This document shows, in pieces, positions 45,521 to 55,240 of a stretch of 64,000 nucleotides of DNA (positions within the stretch are counted from its first letter, which is position 1; every line of letters starts with the position of its first letter). Under the pieces are notes generated by a model. That model was not told the origin of the DNA and did no database searches. It saw only the letters and a program-made list of their open reading frames with translations. The DNA comes from Psychrobacter glacincola (lineage in GTDB: Bacteria > Pseudomonadota > Gammaproteobacteria > Pseudomonadales > Moraxellaceae): the NCBI RefSeq assembly GCF_904846215.1, contig NZ_CAJGZK010000019.1:1-64000 (forward strand), read 5' to 3'. Both the position numbers and the translations under genes were made by a program.

Positions 45521-45718
45521 AAGTCTTTATTGCGTAATATAGTGGGCAACCAAGAGCATAGCTAAGTAATGACTTAACGAAAACGGTTATTTGGCAGAGC
45601 GAGTAGCGTAAAGAATACTGCTAGTTTGTACAAATAATTGTTCATACATTTTGCTGCGCTCACTGTATACTCAGCATAAATCAATTTATCACAAAGTCAG
45701 TCAATACGGATAAAGCAT

Positions 45719-47002
45719 ATGACAAGCGCTAATGACAAAAGCACAGATACCAATGTAGACAGTACTCAAGCTGAGCAAAAAATGGCTGAAAAACAAAATA
45801 AATTGTTGTCTGGTATCATTGAACGTGCCACCAAATCTGGCATTGGGCGTAAAAAGTTAAATCCAAATCCGGTGGAATCTGCCGTGGCAAAAAACATGGC
45901 AGAGATTCATAATAATCCAACTAAGATACGTTTGGTGGTATTAGGCGGTGGCAGCTTTGGTACGGCAATGGCAAACTTAGCGGCGCGTAATGGCTGCGAT
46001 ACCACGCTGTGGGTACGCAACAAGCGTACGGTTAAAGCGATGGCAAAATCGCAGATGAATAAAAAATACCTGCCAGGTCATAAGCTTGATGACCGCCTAA
46101 AATACAGTCACGATTTGCAAGCCGCCGTCAAAGATACGGATATTATCTTCATTGCCGTACCGGGATTGGCATTTCGTGAAACGCTTAAAAGTATTGCCCC
46201 TTTTATTAGTGGGCAATCTATTGTTTCTTTGACCAAAGGGATGGAAAAAGACACCTTTGCCTTAATGAGTGACATCATCAAAGACGAGCTACCTGAAGTG
46301 AATTTTGGGGTTATGTCGGGTCCGAATCTTGCTATAGAAATCATGAAAAACATGCCGTCTGCCACGGTAATCGCCAGCGAATCTGAGCCACTCCGTCATG
46401 CCGTACAAGCGGCTTTACACAGTGCGTTCTTTAGAGTGTTTGCTAGTGACGATATCCGCGGCGTTGAGCTTGGCGGTGCGCTAAAGAATATTTATGCCAT
46501 TGCCATGGGTATGGCGGCCGCTTACGAGGTTGGTGAAAATACCAAAGCGATGATATTGACCCGCGGCTTGGCAGAGATGAGTCGCTTTGGTGTCCACGCT
46601 GGTGCCAATCCGTTGACCTTTTTAGGGCTATCAGGTGTGGGGGATTTATATGCTACTTGTAGCTCGGAGTTAAGTCGTAACTATCGCATCGGTAATATGC
46701 TTGGTCGCGGTATGACGATTGACGCGGCGGTCAAAAAATTGGGACAAACCGCTGAAGGGGTGAATACCATTCAGCAAGTACACGAAAAAGCCACCAAAGA
46801 AGGCATCTATATGCCTATTACTCATGCGCTACATGCCGTTATTTATGAAGACAAAGCAGCGCTTGGTGTTGCTTTGCATTTGATGGAAGCAGGTTTCCGT
46901 AGTGATGTTGAATTTGTCATGGAGCATGACCATAGCAATGCTGCACTGACCGCGCAAATGCAAAGCGCAAACAATCAGGCAAAAGATGATAACAGTAAGT
47001 AG
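45719..47002 (+). CDS. gpsA: Glycerol-3-phosphate dehydrogenase [NAD(P)+] with N-terminal extension
   Basis: Makes sn-glycerol-3-phosphate for phospholipids. It has 427 residues, about 90 more than E. coli. The nucleotide-binding motif GGGSFGTAMA begins at 76. SLTKGME, SGPNLA, LGGALKNIYAIAMGMA and GLSGVGDLYATC follow in family order. Residues 1-68 are polar and charged with no domain I recognise, and a short Asn/Gln/Lys tail ends the protein. GGATAAAG precedes the ATG. sixA follows 121 bases later on the same strand. Confidence 0.93.
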   Translation: MTSANDKSTDTNVDSTQAEQKMAEKQNKLLSGIIERATKSGIGRKKLNPNPVESAVAKNMAEIHNNPTKIRLVVLGGGSFGTAMANLAARNGCDTTLWVRNKRTVKAMAKSQMNKKYLPGHKLDDRLKYSHDLQAAVKDTDIIFIAVPGLAFRETLKSIAPFISGQSIVSLTKGMEKDTFALMSDIIKDELPEVNFGVMSGPNLAIEIMKNMPSATVIASESEPLRHAVQAALHSAFFRVFASDDIRGVELGGALKNIYAIAMGMAAAYEVGENTKAMILTRGLAEMSRFGVHAGANPLTFLGLSGVGDLYATCSSELSRNYRIGNMLGRGMTIDAAVKKLGQTAEGVNTIQQVHEKATKEGIYMPITHALHAVIYEDKAALGVALHLMEAGFRSDVEFVMEHDHSNAALTAQMQSANNQAKDDNSK

Positions 47003-47123
47003 GGTAATAAATAGTAAGAGGTTGTTATCGCATATTGGCGCAATAGCAATAGCGTGTCACTAAAAGAAAGTTACTTATATTTTGCATTGGTGATATAACA
47101 ATAATAAAAAAGGCTGATATCTT

Positions 47124-47582
47124 ATGAAAATTATTTTGATGCGCCATGGTCAAGCAGAAGACGAGACGCGTCCTGATAGCGCCCGCCAGCTGACAGATTT
47201 TGGTCAGCAGCAAGCAAAGCAAACGGCAGAATATATCAGCAACCACTATCATCCGGATTATTTCTTGGTCAGCCCTTACGTGAGAGCGCAGCAGACACTG
47301 GCAGAACTACAGGCGCGATTGCCTAATGTGCCAGCGAGCATACAAGACAATCTCACGCCGTCTGATGAGGCGCGTCAAGCGTTAAATGAGATTGCTGATA
47401 TTGAAGCCGAGTGTCTGGTGGTGGTTTGTCATATGTCTATTATTGCTTATATTGCAGGGTTACTGACCAACGACTATCCTGAGTCTTTTTCTTTAGCAGA
47501 AGCACGGGTGTTTGAGATGGATTTTGTGATGGCAGGTATGGCACGCGAGATTGCGCGCTTTGTACCGGATCAGCCTTATTAA
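47124..47582 (+). CDS. sixA: Phosphohistidine phosphatase SixA
   Basis: Removes phosphate from phosphohistidine in signalling or PTS-type proteins. It has 152 residues. The catalytic motif LMRHGQAE is at 5-12 with the nucleophile His8, and the second histidine is in VVVCHMSIIAYIAG. The length and the short RHG domain fit SixA rather than phosphoglycerate mutase. AAAGG is nine bases before the ATG. Confidence 0.88.
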   Translation: MKIILMRHGQAEDETRPDSARQLTDFGQQQAKQTAEYISNHYHPDYFLVSPYVRAQQTLAELQARLPNVPASIQDNLTPSDEARQALNEIADIEAECLVVVCHMSIIAYIAGLLTNDYPESFSLAEARVFEMDFVMAGMAREIARFVPDQPY

Positions 47583-47716
47583 CCTAAGTGATTATTATTA
47601 ACCTAAGTGATTATTGATGGTTAATAATAGCGCTACTATCGATGCTCATAGACTATCTGCATTTTAGCTAAACGCTAGCTTTGATATTATGGCTTTAATA
47701 ATTGAGGACACATTTG

Positions 47717-49048
47717 GTGTTACATGTTTGGTTAAGAGCGCAGCACAGTCCACTAGCAGTCTGGCATGAAGACAGTCGACACTGGCAATTCGTCGATGGT
47801 TGGCAGCAGCTACAGGATACCTATAGTCGCTATAAAGCAAATAGCCAAAAAGCCATTTGTCTTTATTTCCCATCTACTCATATGTTACAGGTCGATACGG
47901 AGTTAAATAGCACTCAGCTTAAGCAGTTGGGCAGTAGTGGCAAACAGTACTTGTTTGAAGAGACGTCTTTAACGCCTGTTGAGCAATTAGCCATTCGGCA
48001 AATGAGTCATAACAACACGCACCATCTATATGCGCTGGCACAAAGTGATATCGAGTTATGGCAACAGAGCGCAAAGCTTGCTGGCATGAACATCGTCGCC
48101 TTGCTGCCTGATTTTCTATTGTTGCCACTACCAGAAGAAGGGGCTGGACAGCAAATCACCCTATATCAAGACAAAGAAACGGTGTTGCTTCGCCAATCCT
48201 TGTATCAAGGGATGGCAGTCAGCTATTTACCGTTAATCTTTGAGCGTTTTCCGCATTTAAGCGAGGTCTTGATAGTACCTGCCATTGATAACGCTGTTTA
48301 CGTTACCAGCGACGTTTCTGATGCCATTGCTACTGATGCTAATGCTACTGATGTCATTACGACTGATAATGAGTTTGCTACTCTAACTGAGGTCGAACAA
48401 CCTAGTATATCAGCAGGCACCTTTACTGCTATTACAGCGGAGATGATAGCGGAGCATCAACTGTTACTCACCACACTAGCGATGACGCCAAAACCCCTTG
48501 ATAATCCTGAGCGTCATGCGCTGAACTTTTTCGTTAAGTCAGCAGATTCGCAGTTGTCGCCTTATCTTCGTGTGGCGTTGATGGTGGCGCTATCGGCACT
48601 GGTATTGCAGATGGCGACCGATGCGGTGCAGTGGTATCAATATAATGAGGCAACGGCTGCGACTAAGACTGAGATTGCCACACAATATCGGTCTTGGTTT
48701 CCAAATGAGCCACTTAGCACACGCACCAAACTACAAGTTCAACTGCAACCAAAATTGCGCAGCGATAGCCAAGCACCGGCGTCACACATGGCAGTGCTTT
48801 CGCGTATATCCCCTTTGATTAAACAGTCGTCATTAAAGGCGCAAGCATTGGTTATGCAGCCTTCGGCACTTAGCTTTACGTTGATTGCTCCTGATCGCGG
48901 CAGTCTTGATCAGTTTACTGCCACACTTGTCGCGCAAGGTCTAACGGCAAAACTAGAGCAAGTGACTGGCAATGAGCAAGGGCAGTTTAGCGGTCAAGTA
49001 ACGGTCAGTATCGTAGACAATAACAGCAATGTCGGCAATAAAGGGTAA
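47717..49048 (+). CDS. gspL: Type II secretion system protein L
   Basis: Inner-membrane component linking the GspE ATPase to the periplasmic complex. 443 residues from the GTG at 47717, chosen because GAGGA lies eight bases upstream (TTG 47714 and 47702 are in frame). An actin-like cytoplasmic domain covers about 1-270. One membrane helix is near 285-305 (VALMVALSALVLQMATDA) and a ferredoxin-like periplasmic domain ends the protein. An Asp/Thr/Ala microrepeat (SDAIATDANATDVITTD) lies near 202-218. It overlaps gspM by one base. Confidence 0.85.
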   Translation: MLHVWLRAQHSPLAVWHEDSRHWQFVDGWQQLQDTYSRYKANSQKAICLYFPSTHMLQVDTELNSTQLKQLGSSGKQYLFEETSLTPVEQLAIRQMSHNNTHHLYALAQSDIELWQQSAKLAGMNIVALLPDFLLLPLPEEGAGQQITLYQDKETVLLRQSLYQGMAVSYLPLIFERFPHLSEVLIVPAIDNAVYVTSDVSDAIATDANATDVITTDNEFATLTEVEQPSISAGTFTAITAEMIAEHQLLLTTLAMTPKPLDNPERHALNFFVKSADSQLSPYLRVALMVALSALVLQMATDAVQWYQYNEATAATKTEIATQYRSWFPNEPLSTRTKLQVQLQPKLRSDSQAPASHMAVLSRISPLIKQSSLKAQALVMQPSALSFTLIAPDRGSLDQFTATLVAQGLTAKLEQVTGNEQGQFSGQVTVSIVDNNSNVGNKG

Positions 49049-49611
49049 TGATGAAAATACTACAGCGCCGTACCAAACGTAGCACAACGATGCTGCAGAC
49101 AAGTGCATTATCAGTGCGAATGACAGGCTATCAAAACCTGCTATTTATACGCTGGCAAGCATTGTCTTCCCGTGACCAGTTGGCCTTACTATTACTGTCT
49201 GCTTTTTTACTGTTATTTATTGGCGGTTATGGCGGTTATAGTATTCATCAGGCAGCCAATAATAGCAAAAGCGAGTACCAAGAGCAGGTTGCTGATTATT
49301 TTTGGTTGCGTGCTCAAGCAGGCAATATCGATAGTAATGCGTTAGCGGCTGCCAATACTGCTGATGGTGCAGAGGTGATACCTGCTGCTAGTAGTGTCAA
49401 CGCGCTGCTAACTAACTCAGGTATTGTAGATGCGCAAGTGATTGCTAATGGTGATACGGTACAACTAAGCTTTAACAATCCGAGTCAAGCAGTGGTGAGT
49501 GCTGCCCTTGGTAAGCTCGAACAGCAAGGCTGGCAATTCACTCAGCTGTCTATGCAGCAAGATTTGCTCACTAAAGCGATTCAGGTTCAGGCTACCGTTA
49601 CCTCATCATAA
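49048..49611 (+). CDS. gspM: Type II secretion system protein M
   Basis: Bitopic inner-membrane partner of GspL. It has 187 residues. A basic cytoplasmic start and the FIRWQALSSRDQLALLLLSA motif lead into a helix near 45-66. A periplasmic ferredoxin-like domain follows (VNALLTNSGIVDAQVI, ALGKLEQQGWQFTQLSM). The ATG overlaps the gspL stop as TAATG; a second ATG follows at once (49051). No other gsp gene is in this window. Confidence 0.85.
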   Translation: MMKILQRRTKRSTTMLQTSALSVRMTGYQNLLFIRWQALSSRDQLALLLLSAFLLLFIGGYGGYSIHQAANNSKSEYQEQVADYFWLRAQAGNIDSNALAAANTADGAEVIPAASSVNALLTNSGIVDAQVIANGDTVQLSFNNPSQAVVSAALGKLEQQGWQFTQLSMQQDLLTKAIQVQATVTSS

Positions 49612-49828
49612 AGTGGCAAGGGCATTGGGATGAATTTTACTCAAAAGTAGCCAATAGCTTTTATGCTAACAAACATACTTGTACAGCCGACCTTATTGAA
49701 AAAGTGCTTCTTAGACACCATAAACCAGCTATAACAAATGATTCACGTTAAAAAATAACGCCCCATCTGCGTATGGGATTGTACGATAAGCATAATATGC
49801 CGCAACTGGTGATCAGATAAACAACGCT

Positions 49829-50245
49829 ATGGGTAATAATATGAATAATAATAATCAGCGCAGCGCTTTAGCAACTTATAACCACATCACCTATTTATTA
49901 TATATACTCAGTTATTTTACTGCCGGTTTGCTGTGGATTGTGCCTATTTTTATGAATTATGCCAAACGTCGTGAAGCTGATGGCACATGGCTTGCCACGC
50001 ATTTTGACTGGCAGATTAAAACGTTTTGGTACAGTATTGTGTGGTTCGTCGTTGGCATCGGCATCATCACCTTTGCCCTTGGTAGCTTTGGCGTTAGTAT
50101 GATGGCAGACAGTGGCAATATCGCTGTTGGTTCAGTATTACTAGCCAGTCTTGGTTTTATCATTATGGGCGTTACCTTTATTTGGCATTTATACCGTATC
50201 GTGCGTGGTTGGATCGCTTTGGCTGATAGTCGACCTGTCCCTTAA
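49829..50245 (+). CDS. DUF4870-like small membrane protein
   Basis: 138 residues with three hydrophobic segments, near 24-44, 66-90 and 98-122. HFDWQIKTFWYSIV and WHLYRIVRGWIAL match the DUF4870/Tic20-like layout. The function is unknown. The ATG at 49829 and a second at 49841 are both possible; the ribosome site is weak. Confidence 0.75.
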   Translation: MGNNMNNNNQRSALATYNHITYLLYILSYFTAGLLWIVPIFMNYAKRREADGTWLATHFDWQIKTFWYSIVWFVVGIGIITFALGSFGVSMMADSGNIAVGSVLLASLGFIIMGVTFIWHLYRIVRGWIALADSRPVP

Positions 50246-50281
50246 TAATTGAGCTACATCTTATTGTAGAGAGTAGCTATC

Positions 50282-50433
50282 TATAGTCGATTCCAAATAA
50301 AATAGATACGCTATATTGCAACGCGGGACTGGAATAAATTTTTCTGGCGTGCTGTGTCTACGCCGACAGAGGCTGCGTAAAATTTATTCCAGTCCCGCTG
50401 TATCGTTATCGTTTTAATACTGAATTCACTATA
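50282..50433 (-). repeat. Correia-like palindromic repeat, copy 12
   Basis: It starts TATAGTCGATTCC and ends GAATTCACTATA, so the outer ends themselves pair. The inner stem is 18 bases and perfect: GCGGGACTGGAATAAATT (50323-50340) with AATTTATTCCAGTCCCGC (50381-50398). The loop on the minus strand is GCAGCCTCTGTCGGCGTAG. It is the most symmetric copy. It lies between the DUF4870 gene and pyrD. Confidence 0.93.
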
Positions 50434-50559
50434 TATTCTCTATAGTAAAATTGGCTGATGAAACTTTGGTCTTATTTCTACTAAGCTGATATAATCGCTG
50501 CGCTTGACCACATTGGTTTTTTTATTTATTTTCACTTTCAAGCAAGGTCTGTCATTACT

Positions 50560-51594
50560 ATGTCTTATGCCTTACTTCGCCCTTTTTTGTTTAATATGGA
50601 CCCTGAACACGCGCACGAAATGACTTTATCGTTATTGGATAAAGCTCATAAAGCGCGTGTTTTAGGTTTGGTCTATGGTCAATCTATGCAGCCAACGGAT
50701 TGCATGGGTTTGCAGTTTTCTAACCCTGTTGGGCTCGCTGCCGGACTGGATAAAAACGGCGATTATATTGACGCCTTAGCTGAGCTTGGTTTTGGCTTTA
50801 TAGAAGTGGGTACGGTCACGCCAAAGCCACAAGCTGGTAATGATAGACCGCGCCTGTTTCGACTTAAGCAAGCAGATGCCATTATTAACCGTATGGGTTT
50901 TAATAATGAAGGGGTTGATTATCTGATTGAAAACGTGAAGCGCTGTAAGTATAAAGGCAACATCGGTATTAATATCGGCAAAAATGCTGCGACGCCAGTT
51001 GAGCAGGCGGCTGATGATTATGTTTACTGCTTAGAGCGTGTTTACCCGCATGCCTCTTATGTCACTGTTAATATCTCCTCACCAAATACTAAAAACTTAC
51101 GTGACTTGCAAAGCGGAGAGGCGTTAACCCATCTATTAGATGCGATCAAAAATCGTCACAGTCAGTTGGCGACAGAATATGGCTTTTATGTGCCGCTGGT
51201 ATTGAAAGTTGCGCCTGACTTAGATCCGCTACAGGTAGATTATATCTCTCAGCAGCTGCTGGATTTTGAGATTGATGGTTTGATTGCGACCAATACTACT
51301 TTGAGCCGAGTTGGTGTCGAAGATTTACCTGATGGCGAACAAGCAGGCGGGCTATCAGGTCGCCCTGTCAGCCACATTAGCACCCAAATTTTACAACAAT
51401 TCTCTGATCAGCTGAATGGTAAAGTGGCGTTAATTGGTGTGGGCGGTATCGACAGTGGCGCTAAAGCGGTCAAAAAGATTGAAGCAGGCGCAGAGTTGGT
51501 TCAGCTTTATTCGGGGCTTATCTATCGCGGTCCTGGACTTGTGCAGTCTTGCATTCAATCTATTGGCGGCTATTATGATGCTATGGAAGGTTAA
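50560..51594 (+). CDS. pyrD: Dihydroorotate dehydrogenase (quinone), class 2
   Basis: Membrane-associated FMN enzyme of pyrimidine synthesis using quinones. It has 344 residues. The amphipathic N-terminal helix typical of class 2 ([19 protein letters not shown]) is present. Then come [32 protein letters not shown], the catalytic serine region [14 protein letters not shown], and GVGGIDSG for FMN phosphate. Confidence 0.96.
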   Translation: MSYALLRPFLFNMDPEHAHEMTLSLLDKAHKARVLGLVYGQSMQPTDCMGLQFSNPVGLAAGLDKNGDYIDALAELGFGFIEVGTVTPKPQAGNDRPRLFRLKQADAIINRMGFNNEGVDYLIENVKRCKYKGNIGINIGKNAATPVEQAADDYVYCLERVYPHASYVTVNISSPNTKNLRDLQSGEALTHLLDAIKNRHSQLATEYGFYVPLVLKVAPDLDPLQVDYISQQLLDFEIDGLIATNTTLSRVGVEDLPDGEQAGGLSGRPVSHISTQILQQFSDQLNGKVALIGVGGIDSGAKAVKKIEAGAELVQLYSGLIYRGPGLVQSCIQSIGGYYDAMEG

Positions 51595-51687
51595 GCGAAG
51601 CGAATTCAATTAAGAATATAATGGCTTTTCATTCAATACTTAATCCAGCGTTTGACACGGCAGATGTAAAGTAACGAGGCGGTAAAT

Positions 51688-52185
51688 ATGAGTGGTTTAG
51701 ACATTGTCATTGCTGTTGTGGTTTTGATTGGCTTATGGCGCGGCTTTCAAGTGGGCTTGATTAAGACGGCAGTTGGTCTGGTTGGTTGGTTTATTGCGCT
51801 TATTGCAGCGAGCAGGTTGGCAGCTTCTGTGGCTCCGCAGTTATCAGGTATTGTGCAAAACCCTGTATTACAGATGGCAAGTGCTTTTTTACTGGTGGTC
51901 ATTGCTATATTGGCTATCATGCATTTGGTGGCTTTTGTCTTTTCAGGTGTGCTAAAAACTTTGCGTTTGGGTGTGCTTGATAAGATGGCAGGTGGCATAT
52001 TAGGCGCTGCTAAAAACGTGCTGATGGTGCTGGTTGTCCTGAGTATTAGTGCGCCACTATTGGTACAAATGCCGCAATGGCAGACATCAGTACTGGCACC
52101 TGAGCTATTACCTTATGCGCCCGTTGGCAAAGCCTTGGTTTCAGATATGTTTGGGATGGCTTGGGATCAAGTCAATCAGTCATAA
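51688..52185 (+). CDS. cvpA: CvpA family membrane protein
   Basis: Inner-membrane protein of 165 residues with four hydrophobic segments. The family start is LDIVIAVVVLIGLWRGFQVG, and GLLKTLRLGVLDK-like sequence (VLKTLRLGVLDKMAGG) is conserved. The molecular role is unclear; in other bacteria it is linked to envelope homeostasis. It precedes purF, as in most gammaproteobacteria, with 253 bases between. GAGGCGG precedes the ATG. Confidence 0.9.
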   Translation: MSGLDIVIAVVVLIGLWRGFQVGLIKTAVGLVGWFIALIAASRLAASVAPQLSGIVQNPVLQMASAFLLVVIAILAIMHLVAFVFSGVLKTLRLGVLDKMAGGILGAAKNVLMVLVVLSISAPLLVQMPQWQTSVLAPELLPYAPVGKALVSDMFGMAWDQVNQS

Positions 52186-52438
52186 AGGTTGAATAAAAAG
52201 CTATCCGGCCGCATCTCATATTCGTAAAATCTCACCCATCAATTATTAATGGTCAACTATTAACTCAACCATCAACCGTTTGTCTTATAGATAATTTTCT
52301 TCTCAATAAGATTGTAATCTCAGCAAACATCATCAGCTTGGCGGCATGTGACAAATCATAAACTAAAGCGATTCTGTCAGTAGTGATGCCGTTATTGTGT
52401 TTTTAATATGTGTTTCAAATTCAAAATAGGATACAACT

Positions 52439-53974
52439 ATGTGTGGAGTCGTTGGGGTCGCAGCTCATGAGCCGGTCAATCAAATTTTGTATGATGCCTT
52501 AACCATGTTGCAGCACCGCGGGCAAGATGCGGCAGGTATTGTGACTTTACAGGATGGACGTTTATATCTACGTAAAGAAAACGGCATGGTACGTGACGTC
52601 TTTATGAATCGCCATATGTTAAAGCTGGTCGGTAAGTTTGGTATCGGACATGTACGTTATCCCACTGCTGGAACCTCTAGCAGTGCTGAAGCGCAGCCCT
52701 TTTATGTCAATTCGCCTTACGGTATCACGCTGGCACATAATGGTAACTTGACCAATGCTGAGGGCTTAGCAAAATCGCTTTATCAAGAAGATCGCCGCCA
52801 TTTAAATACTGACTCAGATTCTGAAGTGTTGCTCAATGTGCTTGCGCATGAGATGCAAAATCTAGGCAAAACCCATCCAACACCTGCTGATATCTTTGAA
52901 GCAGTCACCGCCGTTTATGGTCGTGTTGAAGGCGCTTACGGTGTTGTTGCACTCATTACCGGTCATGGGTTGCTCGCATTTCGTGATCCGAACGGCATTC
53001 GTCCGCTTATCTTTGGTAAGCGTATGGCTGCCAATGGCGGTACAGAATACATGGTGGCATCAGAATCAGTTGCGCTAACAGGTTCAGGTTTTAGTATTGT
53101 CCGTGATGTTAAGCCCGGTGAGGCTATCTTTATTGACTTAGACCATAAACTGCATACGCATCAGTGTGTTGAGCAAAAAGAATACACGCCATGTATTTTT
53201 GAATACGTTTATTTTGCCCGTCCAGATTCGATTATGGATAATATTTCTGTCTACAAATCGCGCTTACGTATGGGCGAAAAATTGGCTGATAAAATTCTTG
53301 CTGAATGGGGTGAAGATCATGATATCGATGTGGTCATTCCTATTCCAGATACCTCGCGCACCTCAGCGATGGAGCTGGCGCTGAAGATGAATATCAAGTA
53401 CCGTGAAGGGTTTATGAAAAACCGCTATATCGGTCGTACCTTTATTATGCCAGGTCAGCAGCAGCGCAAAAAGTCAGTACGTCAAAAGCTCAGTGCAGTG
53501 CCATTAGAGTTTAAAGGTAAAAACGTACTCTTGGTTGATGACTCTATCGTTCGCGGTACGACCTGCCACGAGATTATCCAAATGGCACGCGATGCAGGCG
53601 CTCGCAAAGTATTCTTTGCCAGTGCAGCGCCGCCGGTTAAGTATCCAAACGTTTATGGTATTGATATGCCAGTACGTAGTGAGCTGATCGCGTCAGGGCA
53701 TAGCGTTGAAGAGGTGCGAGAAATTATTGGCGCTGATCGTTTAATCTTCCAAGATTTGGACGATTTGATTGAAGCGGTAAAAGATACCAAGCATAGCAAA
53801 GTTGAAGGCTTTGATTGTGCGGTATTCAATGGCTGCTATATCACCGGTCAAATCAACGAGGCTTATCTTGATCATCTACAAGAGCAACGTAGTGAAACGG
53901 CTAAAATAGGTAAGAAAGGGATGCAAATCGTTGCAGATACGCCAGTCGATATGATGGGTGTAGAAGAACTTTAA
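52439..53974 (+). CDS. purF: Amidophosphoribosyltransferase
   Basis: First committed step of purine synthesis, making phosphoribosylamine from PRPP and glutamine. It has 511 residues. Cys2 of MCGVVGV is the glutaminase nucleophile after Met removal. [11 protein letters not shown] and HNGNLTN line that site. The PRPP motif [13 protein letters not shown] lies near 363-375. AGGAT precedes the ATG. The terminator at 54004-54041 ends the cvpA-purF unit. Confidence 0.97.
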   Translation: MCGVVGVAAHEPVNQILYDALTMLQHRGQDAAGIVTLQDGRLYLRKENGMVRDVFMNRHMLKLVGKFGIGHVRYPTAGTSSSAEAQPFYVNSPYGITLAHNGNLTNAEGLAKSLYQEDRRHLNTDSDSEVLLNVLAHEMQNLGKTHPTPADIFEAVTAVYGRVEGAYGVVALITGHGLLAFRDPNGIRPLIFGKRMAANGGTEYMVASESVALTGSGFSIVRDVKPGEAIFIDLDHKLHTHQCVEQKEYTPCIFEYVYFARPDSIMDNISVYKSRLRMGEKLADKILAEWGEDHDIDVVIPIPDTSRTSAMELALKMNIKYREGFMKNRYIGRTFIMPGQQQRKKSVRQKLSAVPLEFKGKNVLLVDDSIVRGTTCHEIIQMARDAGARKVFFASAAPPVKYPNVYGIDMPVRSELIASGHSVEEVREIIGADRLIFQDLDDLIEAVKDTKHSKVEGFDCAVFNGCYITGQINEAYLDHLQEQRSETAKIGKKGMQIVADTPVDMMGVEEL

Positions 53975-54003
53975 ATTACTTAATATCTTAAAATAAAGTA
54001 AGT

Positions 54004-54041
54004 AAAAAAAGGCTGGATTCTCAATGAGTTCAGCCTTTTTG
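54004..54041 (+). terminator. Rho-independent terminator after purF
   Basis: AAAAAAAGGCTG pairs with CAGCCTTTTT around a loop of about 14 bases, followed by GC. Confidence 0.85.
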
Positions 54042-54085
54042 CTATCAAATTTATTGTCGAAATATATAATTCTAAGAGTGATTTT

Positions 54086-54445
54086 TTAAATTAAAAAAGC
54101 ATTAAATAACCATAAAAAGCTATTAATCGCGGCGATACCGACCACCATGCTGACCAGTAATTGACGGCTGATATGATAGACAAACAATACCAATAATAAC
54201 GCGCCTATTTGTGCCATTAGTAAATGCATCTCCGCACTATTGATACCGGTACTTTGTGATAAATCTTGATAAGACAAGCTGGTCAAAATAAGCAGTACCA
54301 TGACCGATAACGGTAAGCTTTCATTTAATCGATGCAGCCAAGGCGTATCCAATATTTTTTTAGGTATTAAGGCGGGTAGGGCACGGGTAATAAAAGTCAC
54401 TGCTGCCATCGCGAACGTTGCAAAAATCAGATAACTACTACTCAT
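54086..54445 (-). CDS. azlD: AzlD-family branched-chain amino acid exporter subunit
   Basis: Small partner of AzlC in amino-acid export (LIV-E family). 119 residues with about four hydrophobic segments. TFITRALPALIP is the family motif. The start at 54445 is fixed by AAGGAGG five bases upstream; a longer frame to 54484 lies inside azlC and was rejected. The ATG overlaps the azlC stop by eight bases, so translation is coupled. Confidence 0.88.
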   Translation of the reverse strand: MSSSYLIFATFAMAAVTFITRALPALIPKKILDTPWLHRLNESLPLSVMVLLILTSLSYQDLSQSTGINSAEMHLLMAQIGALLLVLFVYHISRQLLVSMVVGIAAINSFLWLFNAFLI

Positions 54446-55166
54446 TACTGCCTCCTTGCACACTGTGCTGCACCCAAAATCCACGGACTAAAATCATCAG
54501 CATACAAATCGTAATCGCTACCAATAATAACCAGTTACTGGTAAAAAATGAGGCGATGACTAAAGCAATGACCGCGATAACAATAGGGAAGTAACGTTTG
54601 ATGCTTTGAAATTGTTCATACGCCAAAATCGCAAATAAACACACCAAGGCAAAATCTAAATGTGGCACTAAGTCGCTTAAAGCGCTGCCAATTAAAACGC
54701 CAATCGCACTCGCCAGTACCCACCAGCCTTGGTTGAATAAGCTTATGGGCACTATCAATGCTTGCCTCGATTCATTAGGTAAACTGGTCATCACCGAAAA
54801 AGTCTCATCGGTGAGAGCAAATAAGCAATAGGTTTTGGCTATTTTGTTTTTTGGTAGATATTGTAATAACGGCATGCCATAAAATACATGACGTAAGTTA
54901 ATGGCGGCGATGTTGGTCGCGATACTACCAATCGGTAATCCAGCACTCAGCATCGGTAGGCAGGCATATTGAGCGGCACCCGCATACAACACCAGACTGA
55001 GCATAATCGTTGCCCATACTGGTATACCAGCAACTTGTGCAAGCACACCAAAGGCAATGCCCGCTGGCAAATAACCCATGGCGACTGGTAAGCTTTTTTT
55101 AAAGCCTTCTGCCCAGTCATAGCCCTGTACCTGAGTTTGATTGATCTCATTTGATTGAGTATTCAC
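54438..55166 (-). CDS. azlC: AzlC-family branched-chain amino acid export permease
   Basis: 242 residues, polytopic. The family motif LPVAMGYLPAGIAFGVLA opens the first segment. NLRHVFYGMPLLQYLP and ALTDETFSVM are also conserved. It starts at GTG with AGGA six bases upstream. It forms a two-gene unit with azlD. No Lrp-type regulator is adjacent. Confidence 0.9.
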   Translation of the reverse strand: MNTQSNEINQTQVQGYDWAEGFKKSLPVAMGYLPAGIAFGVLAQVAGIPVWATIMLSLVLYAGAAQYACLPMLSAGLPIGSIATNIAAINLRHVFYGMPLLQYLPKNKIAKTYCLFALTDETFSVMTSLPNESRQALIVPISLFNQGWWVLASAIGVLIGSALSDLVPHLDFALVCLFAILAYEQFQSIKRYFPIVIAVIALVIASFFTSNWLLLVAITICMLMILVRGFWVQHSVQGGSNE

Positions 55167-55240
55167 GTCACGTCCTAGTGTTTACCATTTTTATTTATTA
55201 TTAAATGTTAAAGGCAGCTTAATAGTGTAACGCTGATCGG

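Noticed and set aside
49612-49665. Possible further half copy of the repeat (GGGCATTGGGATGAATTTTACTC)
   Set aside because: It resembles the left half of copy 1 only over about 20 bases; no partner arm, loop or TATAGTCA end is present.
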